DNA of 64,000 nucleotides from Myxococcus xanthus (lineage in GTDB: Bacteria; Myxococcota; Myxococcia; Myxococcales; Myxococcaceae). Made by a program: the position numbers and the translations under genes. How positions within the stretch are numbered: the stretch's first letter is position 1; every line of letters begins with the position of its first letter. Below are positions 34,161 to 47,200 of the stretch, piece after piece. Below the pieces are notes generated by a model. It saw nothing but the letters and a program-made list of their open reading frames with translations. It made no database searches and had not been told where the DNA came from. The stretch spans positions 21,190 through 85,189 of the forward strand of contig NZ_FNOH01000021.1 in the NCBI RefSeq assembly GCF_900106535.1, given 5' to 3'.

Positions 34161-37100
34161 TGATGTTCCGCATCGACCGCGCGGGTGAGCTGCCGCTGTC
34201 CGTGGTGCAGGAACGCGTCTGGCGGATGGAGCAGCTCGACCCGGGGAACCCGTCCCTCAACATGCCCCTGGCGGTCCGCATCTCAGGCGCGCTGGATGTC
34301 CCGGTCCTGGAGCGGAGCGTCAACGAGGTCATCCGCCGGCATGAGATGCTCCGCGCGACGTACCGCGTGGAGGACGGGCGTGTGCGCCAGCGGTTCTCCG
34401 CCGAGGTCCGCATCCAGGTGCCCGTGGTGGACCTGCGTTCCCATGGCGGTGACCGGGAGGCGGAGGCGCTGCGGCTGGCATTGGACGAGGCGGTGCGGCC
34501 GTTCTCCCTGGAGCACGGGCCCATCGTCCGCGCCAGTCTGCTGCGACTGGCCGAGACCGAGCACCTGATGCTGCTCACGGTGCACCACATCGCCTCGGAC
34601 ACGCTGTCCATGGTGGCTTTCTTTCGTGAGGCCGCGGCGAACTATCAGGCGTTCCTCGCGGGGCAGCCCGCTCCGCTGCCGGAGCTGGCTGTGCAGTACG
34701 TAGACGCGGCGGCCTGGGAGCGCCGCTCGCTCGCGGGTGGAACACTGGCGGCCCAGGAGGCGTACTGGCGCGAGGTGCTGGCGGACCTGCCTCCGTCGTT
34801 GGAGCTGGCGGCGGACCGGCCGCGAGGGGCCGAGCTGCGGCTGCGTGGTGCCCGCTTCCCGGTGGCCTTCTCGCGCGAGCTCAGCGCGGCGTTGATGGGT
34901 TTCAGCCAGCGCGAGGGGGTGACGCCCTTCATGACGCTGCTGGCGGCCCTGGCGTCGGTGCTCGCCCGGTACTCGGGGCGCGAGGACATCGTGGTGGGGA
35001 CGCCGGTGGGCAACCGTGCCCGCGGCGAGCTGGAGCCCCTCATCGGCTTCGTGGCCCATGCGATGGCGCTGCGCACCGACCTGTCGGGTGACCCGTCGTT
35101 CCGAGAGCTGGTGGCGCGCGCTCGTGAGACGACGGTTGGCGCGTCCAGTCACCAGGACGTCCCCTTCGAGCACCTGCTGCCGTTGGTGGCCTCCGGCAGG
35201 GACCCGGCACGCTCGCGGCTGTGTGACGCGGCGCTGGTGCTGCACGCGCACGTCACCACGGCGCCGCCCTCCGTGGCGGGCCTGGACATGCAGTTGGTGG
35301 AGGTGCCGGGAACGCCCGCGCAGTTCGGCGCCACGCTCGGTGAGCTGACGTTGCTGCTGAACGAGAGCGAGAGCGGCGGCTTCCACGGTTTCATCGAGTA
35401 CGCCACCGACCTCTACGACGAGCCGCGCATCGCGCGCCTGTCGGCCCACCTCCAGACGTTGCTGGGGGCGGCCCTCGCGAACCCCGACCTTCGCGTGTCA
35501 CGGATGCCGCTGGCGGCACCGGAGGAACGGAGCGCTGCCGCGCGGGGGCCTGCGTCCTCGGTGCAGAGCCTCCAGGCCGAGGGCCTCGCGATTTCCAGCA
35601 TGCCGCCCGCCGGTGGGTCATCGAGCATCGGGCATCGGGACCTCGCGGATGCGGCTGTGCTGGCTCGATTCGCGTCGTGGGTGAAGCGGACACCGGACGC
35701 AGTGGCCATCAGCATGGGTGAGCGCCGCCTGTCATGGCGGGAGCTTTCGGAAAGGGCCCGAGGTCTCGCGGCCCGGTTGAAGCAGGAGGGCGTGGGCCGG
35801 GACGTGCCGGTGGCGGTGCGCATCACTCCATCCGTGGAGTCGGTCATCGCACTGTGGGGCGTGCTGGAGGCGGGAGGCGCGTGCCTCCCCGTGTCGGCCG
35901 GTGAGGTCGCGGAGCTGGCGTCCCTGCTGCCCGCGCAAGGACCTCGGTTGTTGCTGGTGCCTCGCACGGAGGACGTGCCGGCGTTGCCAAAGGGAATCCG
36001 CGCCGTCGCGGTGGACTCTGTCGATTCGAGCGCGGATTCGATGGAGCCCGTGCCCGGGGAGCGGCTGGCCTTCATCGTTCCTGCGCCCGACGCGCTGGGA
36101 GGGTACGGCCGGGTCATGCTGAGCCACCGGAACGTGGCGCACGTGTTGGCCTCACTGGATGCCCGGACGGGCGCGGGTGGGGGAGACGTGTGGTTGGCGG
36201 TGGGGGGGCCTTCGGCTGACCCGTCGGGACTGGACCTGCTGTGGGCACTCGCGCGTGGGATGCGTGTCGTCCTTCCGCCCGAGCAGCTCGCCGCGTGCTT
36301 CGCTGTCCTGGGCCGCAAGCCGGACACCCGGCGGCCTCTCGACTTCAGTCTTTCGTACTTCGCCAACGATGAGGATTCGCTGGGCGAGGAGAAGTACGAG
36401 CTGCTCCTCGAAGGCGCGAAGTTCGCGGACGCACATGGTTTCTCCGCGGTCTGGACGCCGGAGCGGCGCTTCCACTCCTTCGGTGGTTTGTATCCACAGC
36501 CTTCGGTGGTCGGCGGCGCGCTGGCGATGCTCACGCGGCACGTGCAGATTCGCGCGGGCAGCGTGGTGTTGCCGCTCCATGACCCCATCGAAGTCGCCGA
36601 GCAGTGGTCCGTGGTGGACAACCTGTCCCGTGGGCGCGTGGGGCTGTCATTCGCCACGGGGTGGCACGCGAACGACTTCTCGCTCTCACCGGGGACCTTC
36701 GACCGGCGGCGCGAGGTGCTCATTGAACGCCTGGAGGAAGTGCGGCGGCTGTGGCGCGGCGGCACGGTGCTGCGGCGCAACGGCGCGGGCAATGAAGTGG
36801 AGCTGGCGCTGCGCCCCAAGCCGAAGCAGGCGGAGCTGCCGGTCTGGCTGACGTCCACGGGCAACCCGGAGACGTTCCGGAAGGCCGGTGAGGTGGGGGC
36901 GGGCATCCTCACCAACGTGCTCGGTCTGGGCTCCAACCTGGACGAGCTGGCGACGAAGGTGGCGCTGTACCGCGAGACGTACCGCAAGGCGGGACATGGC
37001 CCAGGCCAGGGGCACGTCACGTTGATGCTCCACACCTTCCTCGGCCAGGACCTGGACGAGGTGCGCGAGGCCGTGCGCGAGCCGCTGCTGCGATACTTCC

Positions 37101-40100
37101 GCAGCTCGGTGGACGTGTTCGCCAACCTGGTGGCCAGCCAGGGCCTTCAGGTGGACGTGCGCGGCCTCACGCCAGAGGACGTGGAGGTGATGCTCGCCCA
37201 GGGGGTGGAGCACTACATCAAGGAAGGTGGCCTCTTCGGCTCGGTGGAGGACTGCGTGCGCGTGGTGGAGCGCGTGCGCGCCCTCGACGTGGACGAGATT
37301 GCCTGCCTCGTCGACTTCGGCGTGGCGCTGGAGCCGATGATGTCCAGCCTCCGTCTGCTGGACGTGGTGCGGCAGCGCAGCCAGGTGCAGGCCCTGCCCG
37401 CGGATGCGGTGCTGGCCGAAGGCGATGCTGGATTCGGCGCACTGCTGTCGCTGGTGCAAGACGAGGGCGTCACCACGCTGCGCTGCGCGCCGTCGCAGGC
37501 GCGTGCCCTGGCGGAGCTTCCTGGCGCCGAGGCGGCGCTGGGGAGCGTTCGTCTCTGGGTGCTCGGGGGCGAATCGCAGGACCTCACCAGTTCGGCGCAG
37601 CACGTGGCGATAGCGTCCTCCTTGGTGGGCGCGGCGTGGCCGTCTCCCACTTCGGCGCCCGTGTACGTGCGGGATGCGTCCGGCGAGCCGGTGCCGGTTG
37701 GCGTGGTGGGAGAGCTGGCCCTGGGCGGCGCGGCGGTTCCGCTGGGCTTCTGGAATGACCCGGAGGCCACGCGGGCGCGCTTCATCTCCGTCCCCGGTTC
37801 GGATGAGCGCTTCTTGGTGACGGGCCAGCGAGCCCGTTTCCGCGTTGCCGGCGAAGTGGAGTGCGTTGCCCCCGCGCGTGCGACAAAGGCGCGGCGTCCT
37901 ACCTCGCAGCCAGCCCGTGGCACCGTGGGCACCAGGCCCCCCACGCGGCAGACGGTGAGCGCGGAGGTTTCCTCGGCGACTGCCACGCCCGTGGTGCGGG
38001 TGGGGCGGGACAAGCCGCTGCCGCTGTCCTTCCCACAGCAGCGCATCTGGTACCTCCACCAGTTGGACCCGGCGGGCATCGCGTACAACAACACCGTCAC
38101 CCTGCGTCTCGATGGCGCGGTGGACGAAGCCCTCTTGGAGGCCGCGCTGAACGCGCTGGTCCGCCGGCATGAAGTCCTGCGCACCACCTTCGCGCTCGAA
38201 GACGGCGGTGCGTACCAGGTGATTGCCGACGCCATGCCCCTGGTGCTGGAGCGGCTGGAGGCCCGAGGCGACACGCTGGAGGCGCGGGAGGCGGACGCGC
38301 TGAAGCAGGCCCTGACGGAGGCGCGCAAGCCCTTTGACTTGATGCTCGGGCCGGTGATGCGAGCCGTGCTGATTCGCATCAGCGAGGCTGTGTCCGTGCT
38401 GCACCTCACGCTGCACCACATCGCCTCGGACGGATGGTCTGGGGGCGTGCTCTTCCGCGAGCTGGTGGCGGGCTACGAAGCGCTCGCGGCGGGCCGGCCG
38501 TCGCCGCTGCCGGAACTCCCGATTCAGTACGCGGACTACGCTGTGTGGCAGCGCGGCTGGCTGGAGGGGCCGGGCATGGAAGCTCAGCTCGCGTACTGGA
38601 AGAAGCAGCTCGCGGGCGCGCAGGTGTTGGAGCTGCCAACGGACCGTCCGCGTCCCGCGCGCTGGACGGGCCGGGGTGGCCGTCTCCAGGTCTCCGTGGA
38701 CAAGCCCGTGATGGACGCGGTGTGGGCCGTGGGCCGTCGCGAGGGAGCCACGCCCTTCATGGTGCTGACGGCGGCGTTTCAGACGCTGCTGCACCGGTAC
38801 TCCGGGCAGGACGACGTCATCGTCGGCACATCCGCCGCGGGCCGCAACCGTCCGGAGCTGGAAGGGCTCATCGGCTGCTTCCTGAACACGCTCGCCATCA
38901 GAGGTGACCTGTCGGGAGCCCCCACCTTCGTGGAGCTGCTGCGCCGGGTGAAGGTGGCGTCGATTGGCGCGTATGCCCACCAGGAGATTCCGTTCGAGCG
39001 GCTGGTGGACGAGCTGCGCGTGCCGAGAGATCCGAGCCGCATGCCGCTGGTGCAGGCGATGCTCACGTTCCACAACACGCCGCCGGTCGAGGTCCGAACG
39101 CCAGGGCTGGGCGTGAAGATGGTGGAGCTGGACATCGGTGCCACCAAGGTGGACCTGTCACTGGAGTTGCGTGAGACGCCGCAGGGCCTCACGGGCGCAT
39201 TGGAGTACCCGGCGGATCTGTTCGACCTGTCCACGGTGGAGTTGCTGTGGGAGCGCTTCGTCCGGCTGCTCCAGGGCATCGCCGCGAATCCGTCGCAGCG
39301 GGTGTCGGAGTTGCCGCTGCTGTCCGACGCGGAGCGCCAGCGGATGCTGGTGGAGTGGAACGACACCCGCGAGCCCTTCGCAGGGGACGCGACGCTGCAT
39401 GGCTTGTTTGAGGCGCAGGCCGCTCGGACGCCGGACGCGGTGGCGGTGGTGGCCGAGGGCCAGCAACTCACGTACGCAGCGCTGGAGGAACAGGCCAATC
39501 AGCTCGCGCACCACCTGCGCACGCTGGGCGTAGGTCCCGAGGTCCGCGTGGGGCTGTGCGCGGAGCGCTCCGTGGAACTGGTGGTGGGGCTCCTGGGCGT
39601 GCTGAAGGCCGGCGGCGCGTTCGTCCCCTTGGACCCGGCGTACCCCACGGCTCGGTTGACGCACATGATGCGGGACGCCGGTCTGTCCGTGGTGGTGACG
39701 ATGGATGCCATCGCGGACGTGCTCCCCGCGGGTGGCGAGCTGCTCGTCGCGCTGGACGGCGACAGACGCCAGCTCGCGCGCAACCCGTCGGAGCCACCTC
39801 GCGTGGGTTCGTTGCCGGAGCATCTGGCCTACGTCATCTACACGTCCGGCTCCACGGGTACTCCGAAGGGCGTGCTGGTGCCGCATCAGGGCCTCTGCAA
39901 CACCCTGGGCACCATCATCCGGGCGCATGACGTGCGGCCAGGGCGGCGTGTGCTCCAGGCGGCGGCGCTCGGGTTCGACGCGTCCGTCCTGGAGGTGCTG
40001 TCCACGCTGGTGGCCGGGGCGGAGCTGCACCTGGCGCCGCGCGAGTCGCTGCTGCCGGGAGCGCCGCTGCGCGGACTGTTGGAGTCGCGGGGTATCACCA

Positions 40101-43100
40101 CGGTGACGCTCACGCCTTCGTCCCTGTCGCAGTTGGAGCCGGAGGGCCTTCCCTTGCTGGAGACAGTCATCTCCGCCGGAGAAGCCTGCTCGCCGGAGCT
40201 GGCGCGGCGATGGAAGCCGGGGCGGCGACTGCTCAATGGCTACGGGCCCACGGAGGCGTCCGTCTGCGCGACGCTCTCCACCGAGCTGGACGTGGAGCGC
40301 CCGGACATCGGCCGTCCCGTCGCGAACATGCGTGCGTACGTGCTGGACGGGCGGGGGCAGCCCGTGCCTCCGGGCGTGCCGGGCGAGTTGTACCTGGGCG
40401 GACCGGGCGTGGCGCGTGGCTACCTGGGACGGCCGGAGCTGACGGCCGAGCGCTTCGTCCCGGATGCATTCTCGGGAGAGGCGGGGGCGCGGCTGTACCG
40501 CACGGGCGACCGGGTTCGCTTCCTCGCGGACGGGCGCCTGGAGTACCTGGGCCGTACCGACTTCCAGGTGAAGCTGCGTGGCTTCCGCATCGAACTGGGG
40601 GAAGTGGAGGCGGTGCTGCGCCAGTACCCCGACGTGCGTGACGCGGTGGCCCTCGTGCGCGAGGACACGCAGGGAGCGCGGAGGCTGGTGGGGTACGTCG
40701 TGCAAGCCGCGGAGCTGGACGCATCGGCGCTGCGCTCGTTCATGAAGGAACGGTTGCCCGACCATCTGGTGCCCGCTGCCTTCGTCGCGCTGGACGCGCT
40801 TCCGCTGTCACCCAGCGGGAAGGTGGACCGGGCGGCGTTGCCGGCTCCGGACGCCGCGCGCGGAGGCAACGCGAAGGTGTTCACCGAGCCGCGCACGGAA
40901 GCGGAGAAGGCGTTGGCCGCGCTCTGGACGCAGGTTCTTGGCGTGGAGCGCGTGAGCCTGCACGACAACTTCTTCGAGCTGGGCGGCGACTCCATCCTGG
41001 GCATCCAGATTGTCTCCCGGGCCAAGGCCCTGGGGCTGGAGCTGGAGCCGGCCATGCTCTTCGAGCGGCAGACGCTCGTGGAGTTGGCTGCCGCCGCCGG
41101 GACGGCGAAGGCAGGCACGGCGGAGCAGGGGCTGGTGGAGGGGCCCGTGCCGCTGACGCCCATGCAGCGCATCTTCTTCGACGAGTGGGCGTTACCTCAG
41201 CCGCACCACTACAACCTGGCCGCGGTGCTAGAGGTGCGCCGCCCGGTGGATGCCGCGCTGCTGGAGGAGGCGTTGCGGGCGCTGGTGTCGCACCATGATG
41301 CGCTCCGGCTGCGCTTCACGCGGGCGCCGGAAGGCTGGCGTCAGTCCATCGCGGGCGTGCCCGAGCGAGTGCCCGTGAGGCGCGTGGACCTGTCTTCCGT
41401 GCTGGAGGCGGAGCAGGGCGCCGCATTGGAGTCCGTGGGTGCGGAGGTCCATCAGAGCCTGGACCTGGGCGAGGGGCTGCTGCTGCGCGCGGCCTTGTTC
41501 GAGCGGGGCGCGGGCCGGACGTCCCGGCTGCTGCTGGTGGTGCACCACCTTGCGGTGGATGGTGTATCGCTCCGTCCGTTGCTGGAGGACCTGGAGACCG
41601 CGTACTCGCAGCTGGAGCGAGGCGCTCCGGTGTCACTGCCTCCGAAGACGACGTCCTTCAAGGCGTGGGCGGAGCGGCTGTTGTCGCATGCTCGGACGGA
41701 TGAGGTGGCGCGCGAGCTGCCGCTCTGGAAGGCCTCGCGTGACGTCACTTCGCTCCCTGTGGACCTGCCAGGCGGCGAGGACACCGCGGGCTCGGAAGCG
41801 CTGGTGACGGTGACGCTGGGTGTGGACGAAACGAAGCCGCTGGTGGGCGAAGTGCCCCTGGCATACCGGGCGCGCGTGGATGAGGTGCTGCTCACGGCGG
41901 TGGCACGCGCGGTGTCCCGCTGGACGGGAAGCCGCAACGTGCGGCTGGAGCTGGAGGGACACGGGCGCGAGGCCCTCTTCGGTGACGTGGACCTGTCTCG
42001 CACCGTGGGCTGGTTCACCAGCACCTTCCCGCTGGAGGTGGAGTTGCCGGAGGCGGGAAGTCCAGGAGACGCGCTCCGGACGCTGCGGGATGCGCGGCGA
42101 CTGTTGCCGGTGAATGGCATGGGCTACGGCTTGCTGCGCTACCTGCGCGAAGACACGGCCCAGACGCTGCGCGCCGCGCCGCGCGCGGAGGTGGGGTTCA
42201 ACTACCTGGGGCAGCTCGACGCGGCGGCTCGGGGGGCGGAGCGCTTCCTCCTCACGGAGGAACCAAGCGGCGCGTGGCATGGCGCGGGAGGCCGCCGGCC
42301 GCACCGTCTCGAGGTGAATGCCGTGGTGTCCGAAGGCCGGCTGAAGGTGGCCTGGGCCTACAGCACGCGCGTCCACCAGCGGGCGACAATCGAAGCCGTG
42401 GCTGACGACTTCCTGTCATCGCTGCGCGAGCTGATGGAGGGCCGGAGTACGCCGGACGCGGCGCGCCGTTCGCCTGGGGACTTTCCGCTCGCGCGCCTCT
42501 CGTCCTCCTCCCTGGATCGCTTGCTACGGCAGTTCCCGGCCGTGGAGGACCTGTACCCGCTCACGTCGCTTCAGCAGGGCATGCTGTTCCATGTCGCGCT
42601 TGCGCCCCAAGGCTCGGGTGTCTTCCATGAGCAACTGGCGTGGACGTCACGCGGGAACGTGGATGTCGCCGCGCTGCGACGGGCGTGGGCGGTGGTCATC
42701 GCTCGCAACGCCGTCCTGCGAACGTCCTTCATCCACGAGGGACTGCCGGAGCCGCTCCAGGTGGTCCATGCCAAGGCGGACCTGCCCTGGACGGAGCACG
42801 ACCTGCGCGGTGTTCCCGCCGAGGAGCAGCGCGCTCGGCTTGAGGCGCTGGTCCGTGAGGACCGTGCCCGTGGCTTCAACCTGGCGCCCGCGCCTCTGGC
42901 CCGGATGGAGGTGGTCCGCCTGGCCGAGCAGGAGTACCGCTTCCTCTGGAGCCACCACCATCTGGTGATGGACGGGTGGGGCGTGGGCGTGATGTTGCAG
43001 GAGGTCTTCGCCTGCTACGCGGCGCTGACGCAGGGGCGCGACGCTGCCTTGCCTCGCCCCGCGGCCTGGCGCGACTACATGTCCTGGTTGCAGCGGCAGG

Positions 43101-44281
43101 ACTTGTCTCGTGCCGAGGCGTTCTGGCGGGAGGAACTCGCGGGCTTCACCACACCCACGCCGCTCCCCGGCGCCCGGACCGCCGCGCCCGGGATGGAGGC
43201 CGCCGTCACGGGTGAGGAGATTCTGTGGCTGTCGCAAGAAGCCACGGCCGCGCTTCAGGCCTTCGCACGGCGCAACGCGGTGACGCTCAACACGCTGACG
43301 CAGGGCGCGTGGGCGCTGCTCCTCGGGCGCCATGCGGGCCAGGAGGACGTCGTCTTCGGCGCCACAGTCTCCGGGCGTCCCGTGGACCTGCCAGACGCCG
43401 AGTCCATGGTGGGCCTGTTCATCAACTCGCTGCCCATCCGCGTGGGGCTGTCCTCCAACGCGCTGGTGGTGCCCTGGCTGCAGAAGCTCCAGGCACGGCA
43501 GCTGGAGATGCGGAAGTACGAGCACAGTCCGCTGGTCCAGGTGAAGGGCTGGAGCGACATGCCTCGGGGCCTGCCGCTTTTCGAGAGCCTGCTCATCTTC
43601 GAGAACTATCCGCTCGACACCTCGCTGGGACAGGGCGTGCCGGGGCTGGAGGTGGTGGACGTGGAGAGCCGTGAGCAGGGCAACCACCCGCTCATTGCCT
43701 ATGTGGTTCCCGGTGACAGGCTGCGCTTGAGCCTGGCCTACGCTCCCGAGCTGCATGGCTCGGACGTGGTGGCCGAGTTGCTGGAGCACTGGCGCATCCT
43801 GCTGGAGGCACTGGCCTCTGGCGTGGAGCGGCTCGCCGACGTGGCGTTGCCGGGAGACGCCGAGCGGCTTCAGGCCATGGCCAAGGCGCAGGTGGGATCC
43901 ATGGGGCACGCCGCGGAGTACGTCGCCCCCTCGACACCGGAGGAGCTGGCGCTGGCGGGGATCTGGACGGAGCTGCTCGGCCGGCCGCGCGTTGGCGCTC
44001 GGGACGACTTCTTCGCCTTGGGCGGACACGCCGGGATGGCCGCGCGGATTGTGGCGCGCGTGCGTGAAGCGTTGGGCGTGGAGCTGCCGCTGCCGGCGGT
44101 GTTCGAGTCGCCCACGCTCGCTGGCATGGCGGAAGTGGTGTCCCGGATGGCGGGCTCGATGAAGCAGCTCGCGGATGACGCCATCGCACCGGCGTCGAGG
44201 TCGCTGGACCCGGCCGCGTTGGACCAACTGTCGGACGAGGAACTGGACGCGCTGCTGGACGCGACCGAGGTGGAGAGCTGA
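31136..44281 (+). CDS. NRPS2: KS-AT-ACP / C-A*[MOX] / C-A-PCP-E / C-PCP0 (4381 aa)
   Basis: A hybrid synthetase starting at the ATG at 31136 with GAGGGAA upstream, overlapping NRPS1. The PKS module has KS Cys184 with His320 and His360, AT Ser627 in GHSFGEYAAAC with HAFH (malonyl), and ACP Ser955. A C domain with HHIASDT (1150-1156) and a decayed A domain follow. The decayed A has no P-loop, no YGPTE and no A10 Lys, but encloses an intact monooxygenase at about 1733-2070, and no carrier follows it. Next come C (HHIASDG at 2427), A with code DALTIAGVCK (aromatic), PCP Ser3286 and an epimerase (HHLAVDG at 3470). The end is a DCL-type C (HHLVMDG at 3941) joined directly to a carrier whose motif is GGHAGM: Ala4299 replaces the phosphopantetheine serine. 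The acidic C-terminal helix LSDEELDALLDATE probably docks on NRPS3. Confidence 0.95.
34161..37990 (+). other. NRPS2 C-A*[MOX] unit without carrier protein
   Basis: The C domain keeps both His of its motif but has Thr in place of Gly (HHIASDT). The A remnant has IVPAPDALGGYGRV where the ATP-binding loop should be, VTGQRARFRV in place of YRTGD, and no YGPTE or NGKVDR, so it cannot adenylate. The MOX core, from PLDFSLSYFANDED onward, is well preserved and parallels the NRPS1 MOX closely (shared AVWTPER, GGLYP, IRAGSVVLPLH and GWHA-DF motifs). Confidence 0.85.
37991..42530 (+). other. NRPS2 module C-A(aromatic)-PCP-E
   Basis: The A code DALTIAGVCK is close to Phe/Tyr-type codes (compare GrsA DAWTIAAICK). 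PCP has FFELGGDSILGIQ. E has HHLAVDGVSLR, EGHGREALF, RTVGWFTSTFP and NYLGQL, so a D-configured aromatic residue is predicted. Confidence 0.85.
42531..44281 (+). other. NRPS2 terminal C-PCP0 (carrier serine missing, no A domain)
   Basis: A DCL-type C domain (YPLTSLQQGMLFH, HHLVMDGWGVG) leads straight into DDFFALGGHAGMAARIV. The codon at 44030-44032 is GCC (Ala) where every other carrier here has Ser. This carrier cannot be phosphopantetheinylated. Confidence 0.9.
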
Positions 44282-44284
44282 GCC

Positions 44285-47200
44285 ATGGGGAATGAGACGG
44301 ACAAGAAGCCCACGCTCACGCGCGAGGAGAAGCTCGCGCTGCTCGCGAAGCGGTTGGAGAAGAAGCCCCGGCCTGCGTTGCCGCTGACGTTCTCCCAGCA
44401 ACGGGTCTGGTTCCTGGTGCAGCGCGCACCCGGGCTGCCTGCCTACCACCTGCCGCTGGTCCTGGAGCTGTCCGGCCGCCTGGACGAGGCCGTGCTGGAG
44501 CGGAGTTTCCAGGAAGTGGCGCGGCGCCACGAGTCGCTGCGCACGCACTTCGGCGAGGTCTCCGGCACACCGGTGCAGTTCGTCGATCCCCAAGCACGCC
44601 TGCCGTTCACGGTGGAAGGACTGGAAGATGTCCCCGAAGCGGCGCGCGAAGCCGCCGTGCGGCAGCGCATCCAGCTTGAGCTGGAAACACCGTTCGACCT
44701 GTCCCGCGGCCCACTGGCTCGCGGGGTGTTGTTGCGCGTGGCTCCGGAGCGCCATGTGCTTCTGGTGGTGGTGCACCACCTCATCTCCGACCATGAGTCC
44801 ATGGGCGTGCTCACCCACGAGATGGTGGCGCTCTATGACGCCTTCGCCCAGGGCCAGCCGTCGCCGCTGCCTGTGTTGCCGCTCCAATATGGGGACTACG
44901 CGTCCTGGCAGCGGGGCAAGCTTCGCGGTGACGCGCTCGACGCGCACCTGGAGTTCTGGCGCAAGCGGCTGGAGGGCGCGCCGCATGAACTGGAGCTGCT
45001 CACGGATCGCCCGCGGCGCTCCGCGACCGGACGGGCTGCTCAGCGCAGGGCCTTGTTGCCCGTGTCATGGGTGGAACGCCTCGAGTCGCTGGCGCAGGCC
45101 GAAGGCGCCACGTTGTTCATGGCAGTGCTGGCGGGGCTCCAGGTCCTGCTTTCTCGTTACACCGGGCAGAAGGACCTGCTCATTGGCGCCTCGCACACGA
45201 ACCGGGGCAGGAAGGAGACGAAAGGGCTGGTGGGCCTCTTCGCCGAGTCGCTTGTCCTGCGAGCGGACCTCTCCGGCCGGCCGGGCTACCGTGAACTGCT
45301 GCGCCGCGCGAAGGCGGACACCGAGGAGGCCTTCGCGAACGCGCATGTTCCTTTCGAACCGCTGCTGAGTGCACTGGGCGTGGAGCAGGACCCGACGCGC
45401 GCACCGATGTTCCAGGTGCTCTTGGGGGAGAGCGACGCACCGCCACCGCTTCAAGAGGTGCAAGGGCTCGGCGTGCGCGAGCTCGACGCGGATGTGTCGA
45501 GCACCGACGTGGACCTGACCCTGATGATGTCCCGAGGCCCTGATGGCCTTGCGCTGACGGCCACGTACAACGCGGAGTTGTACGACGCGACCACCATCGA
45601 GGGACTGCTGGGCCATCTGGAGACGCTGCTCGACGCGGCGGTGACGTCACCCGACCGGCCCGTGGCGACGCTGGCGATGCTCCCGGTCGAGGAGCGGCAC
45701 CGCTTGCTGGAGACGTGGAACGGAGCGAACGAGCCCCTGCCTCCGGACGCCTGCGCCCATGCATTGTTCGAAGCGCAGGTCGCGCGGACACCGGACGCCA
45801 CTGCCGTGGTGTCCGGCGGCGAGTCCGTGACGTATCGCGAGCTGAACGCGCGGGCGAACCACGTGGCGGCACGCCTGCGAGCGCTCGGCGTGGGCCTGGA
45901 GTCCCGGGTCGCAGTGTGCGTGGAGCGCTCGGTCGAGTTGCTGGCGGCGTTGCTGGGTGTGCTCAAGGCGGGTGGCGCCTACGTGCCACTGGACCCGGAG
46001 TACCCAGCGGAGCGGCTGGGCTACATGCTGGAGGACAGCGGTGCTCGCGTGGTCGTGGCACGGCGGGAGTACCGCGAGAAGCTTGGCGAGGCACCAGGGC
46101 GGGTCTGGTTGGACGTGGCGTCGCTCACGCCGGACGCAGAGGGGAAGACGTCCGAGCCGACCGCCGTCGTTCCACCGGAAGCCGCGGCGTACGTGCTCTA
46201 CACGTCGGGCTCCACGGGACGCCCGAAGGGCGTGGTGGTGCAGCACCGCTCACTGGTGAGCTTCATTCGCGCGGAGTGGCAGGTTTGCCCGGTGGAGCCG
46301 GGCGACCGGGTGCTCCAGTTCGCGTCCATCAGCTGGGATACGAGCGCGGAGGAGATCTATCCGTGCCTCACGCGCGGCGGCACGCTGGTACTGCGCACGC
46401 CCGAGATGCTGGACGTCCCGGAGGTCTTCCTGGCCCGGTGTGAAGCGGCCGGCATCACCCAGCTCAACCTGCCCACGGCCTTCTGGCATGAAGTGACGGC
46501 GAGCCTGGATGAAGGCAAGGCGCGCCTGCCCTCGGGCTTGAAGTGGGTGGTTATCGGTGGCGAGCGCGCCGTCCCCGCGCGGGTGTCGCAGTGGCGGCAA
46601 CGCGTGGGCCACGCGGTGCCTCTGCTGAACACGTACGGCCTCACCGAAGTGACAGCGGTGGCCACGGCCGTGGACCTGACCACCGACACCGAGGACTCCG
46701 GGCGCGAGGTAGCCATTGGCCGGCCGCTGACGAATGTCCGCATCTACGTCCTCGACGGGGAGTTGGAGCCAGTGCCCGCGGGCGTGGTGGGCGAACTGTA
46801 CGTCGGTGGTGAAGGTGTGGCGCGCGGGTATCTCGGCAGGCCGGAGTTGACGGCGGAGCGGTTCGTTCCCGCGCCGCAAGGGGACGGGGCGCGGCTGTAC
46901 CGCACCGGCGACAAGGCGCGATGGCGGCGGGACGGCGTACTGGAATACCTGGGCCGGGGTGACTCGCAGGTGAAGGTGCGCGGTCATCGCATCGAGCCCG
47001 GTGAGGTGGAGTCGGCGCTGCTCGGGCAACCGGGCGTGCGCGAGGTGCTGGTCGTGGTGCGCGAGGACGCACCGGGCGACAAGCGGCTGGTGGCCTACGT
47101 GGTGCCGCGCGATGGACGCCTGCTGGAGGGCGGCGAGGTGCGTGCGGGCCTGGAGTCGCGCCTGCCGCGGTTCATGGTGCCGCAGGCGGTGGTGGTGCTG

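Noticed and set aside
37600..37990. A hidden PCP at the end of the decayed A domain of NRPS2.
   Set aside because: The linker (ARATKARRPTSQPARGTVG...) is basic and low in complexity, with no LGG-x-S carrier motif before the next C domain begins.
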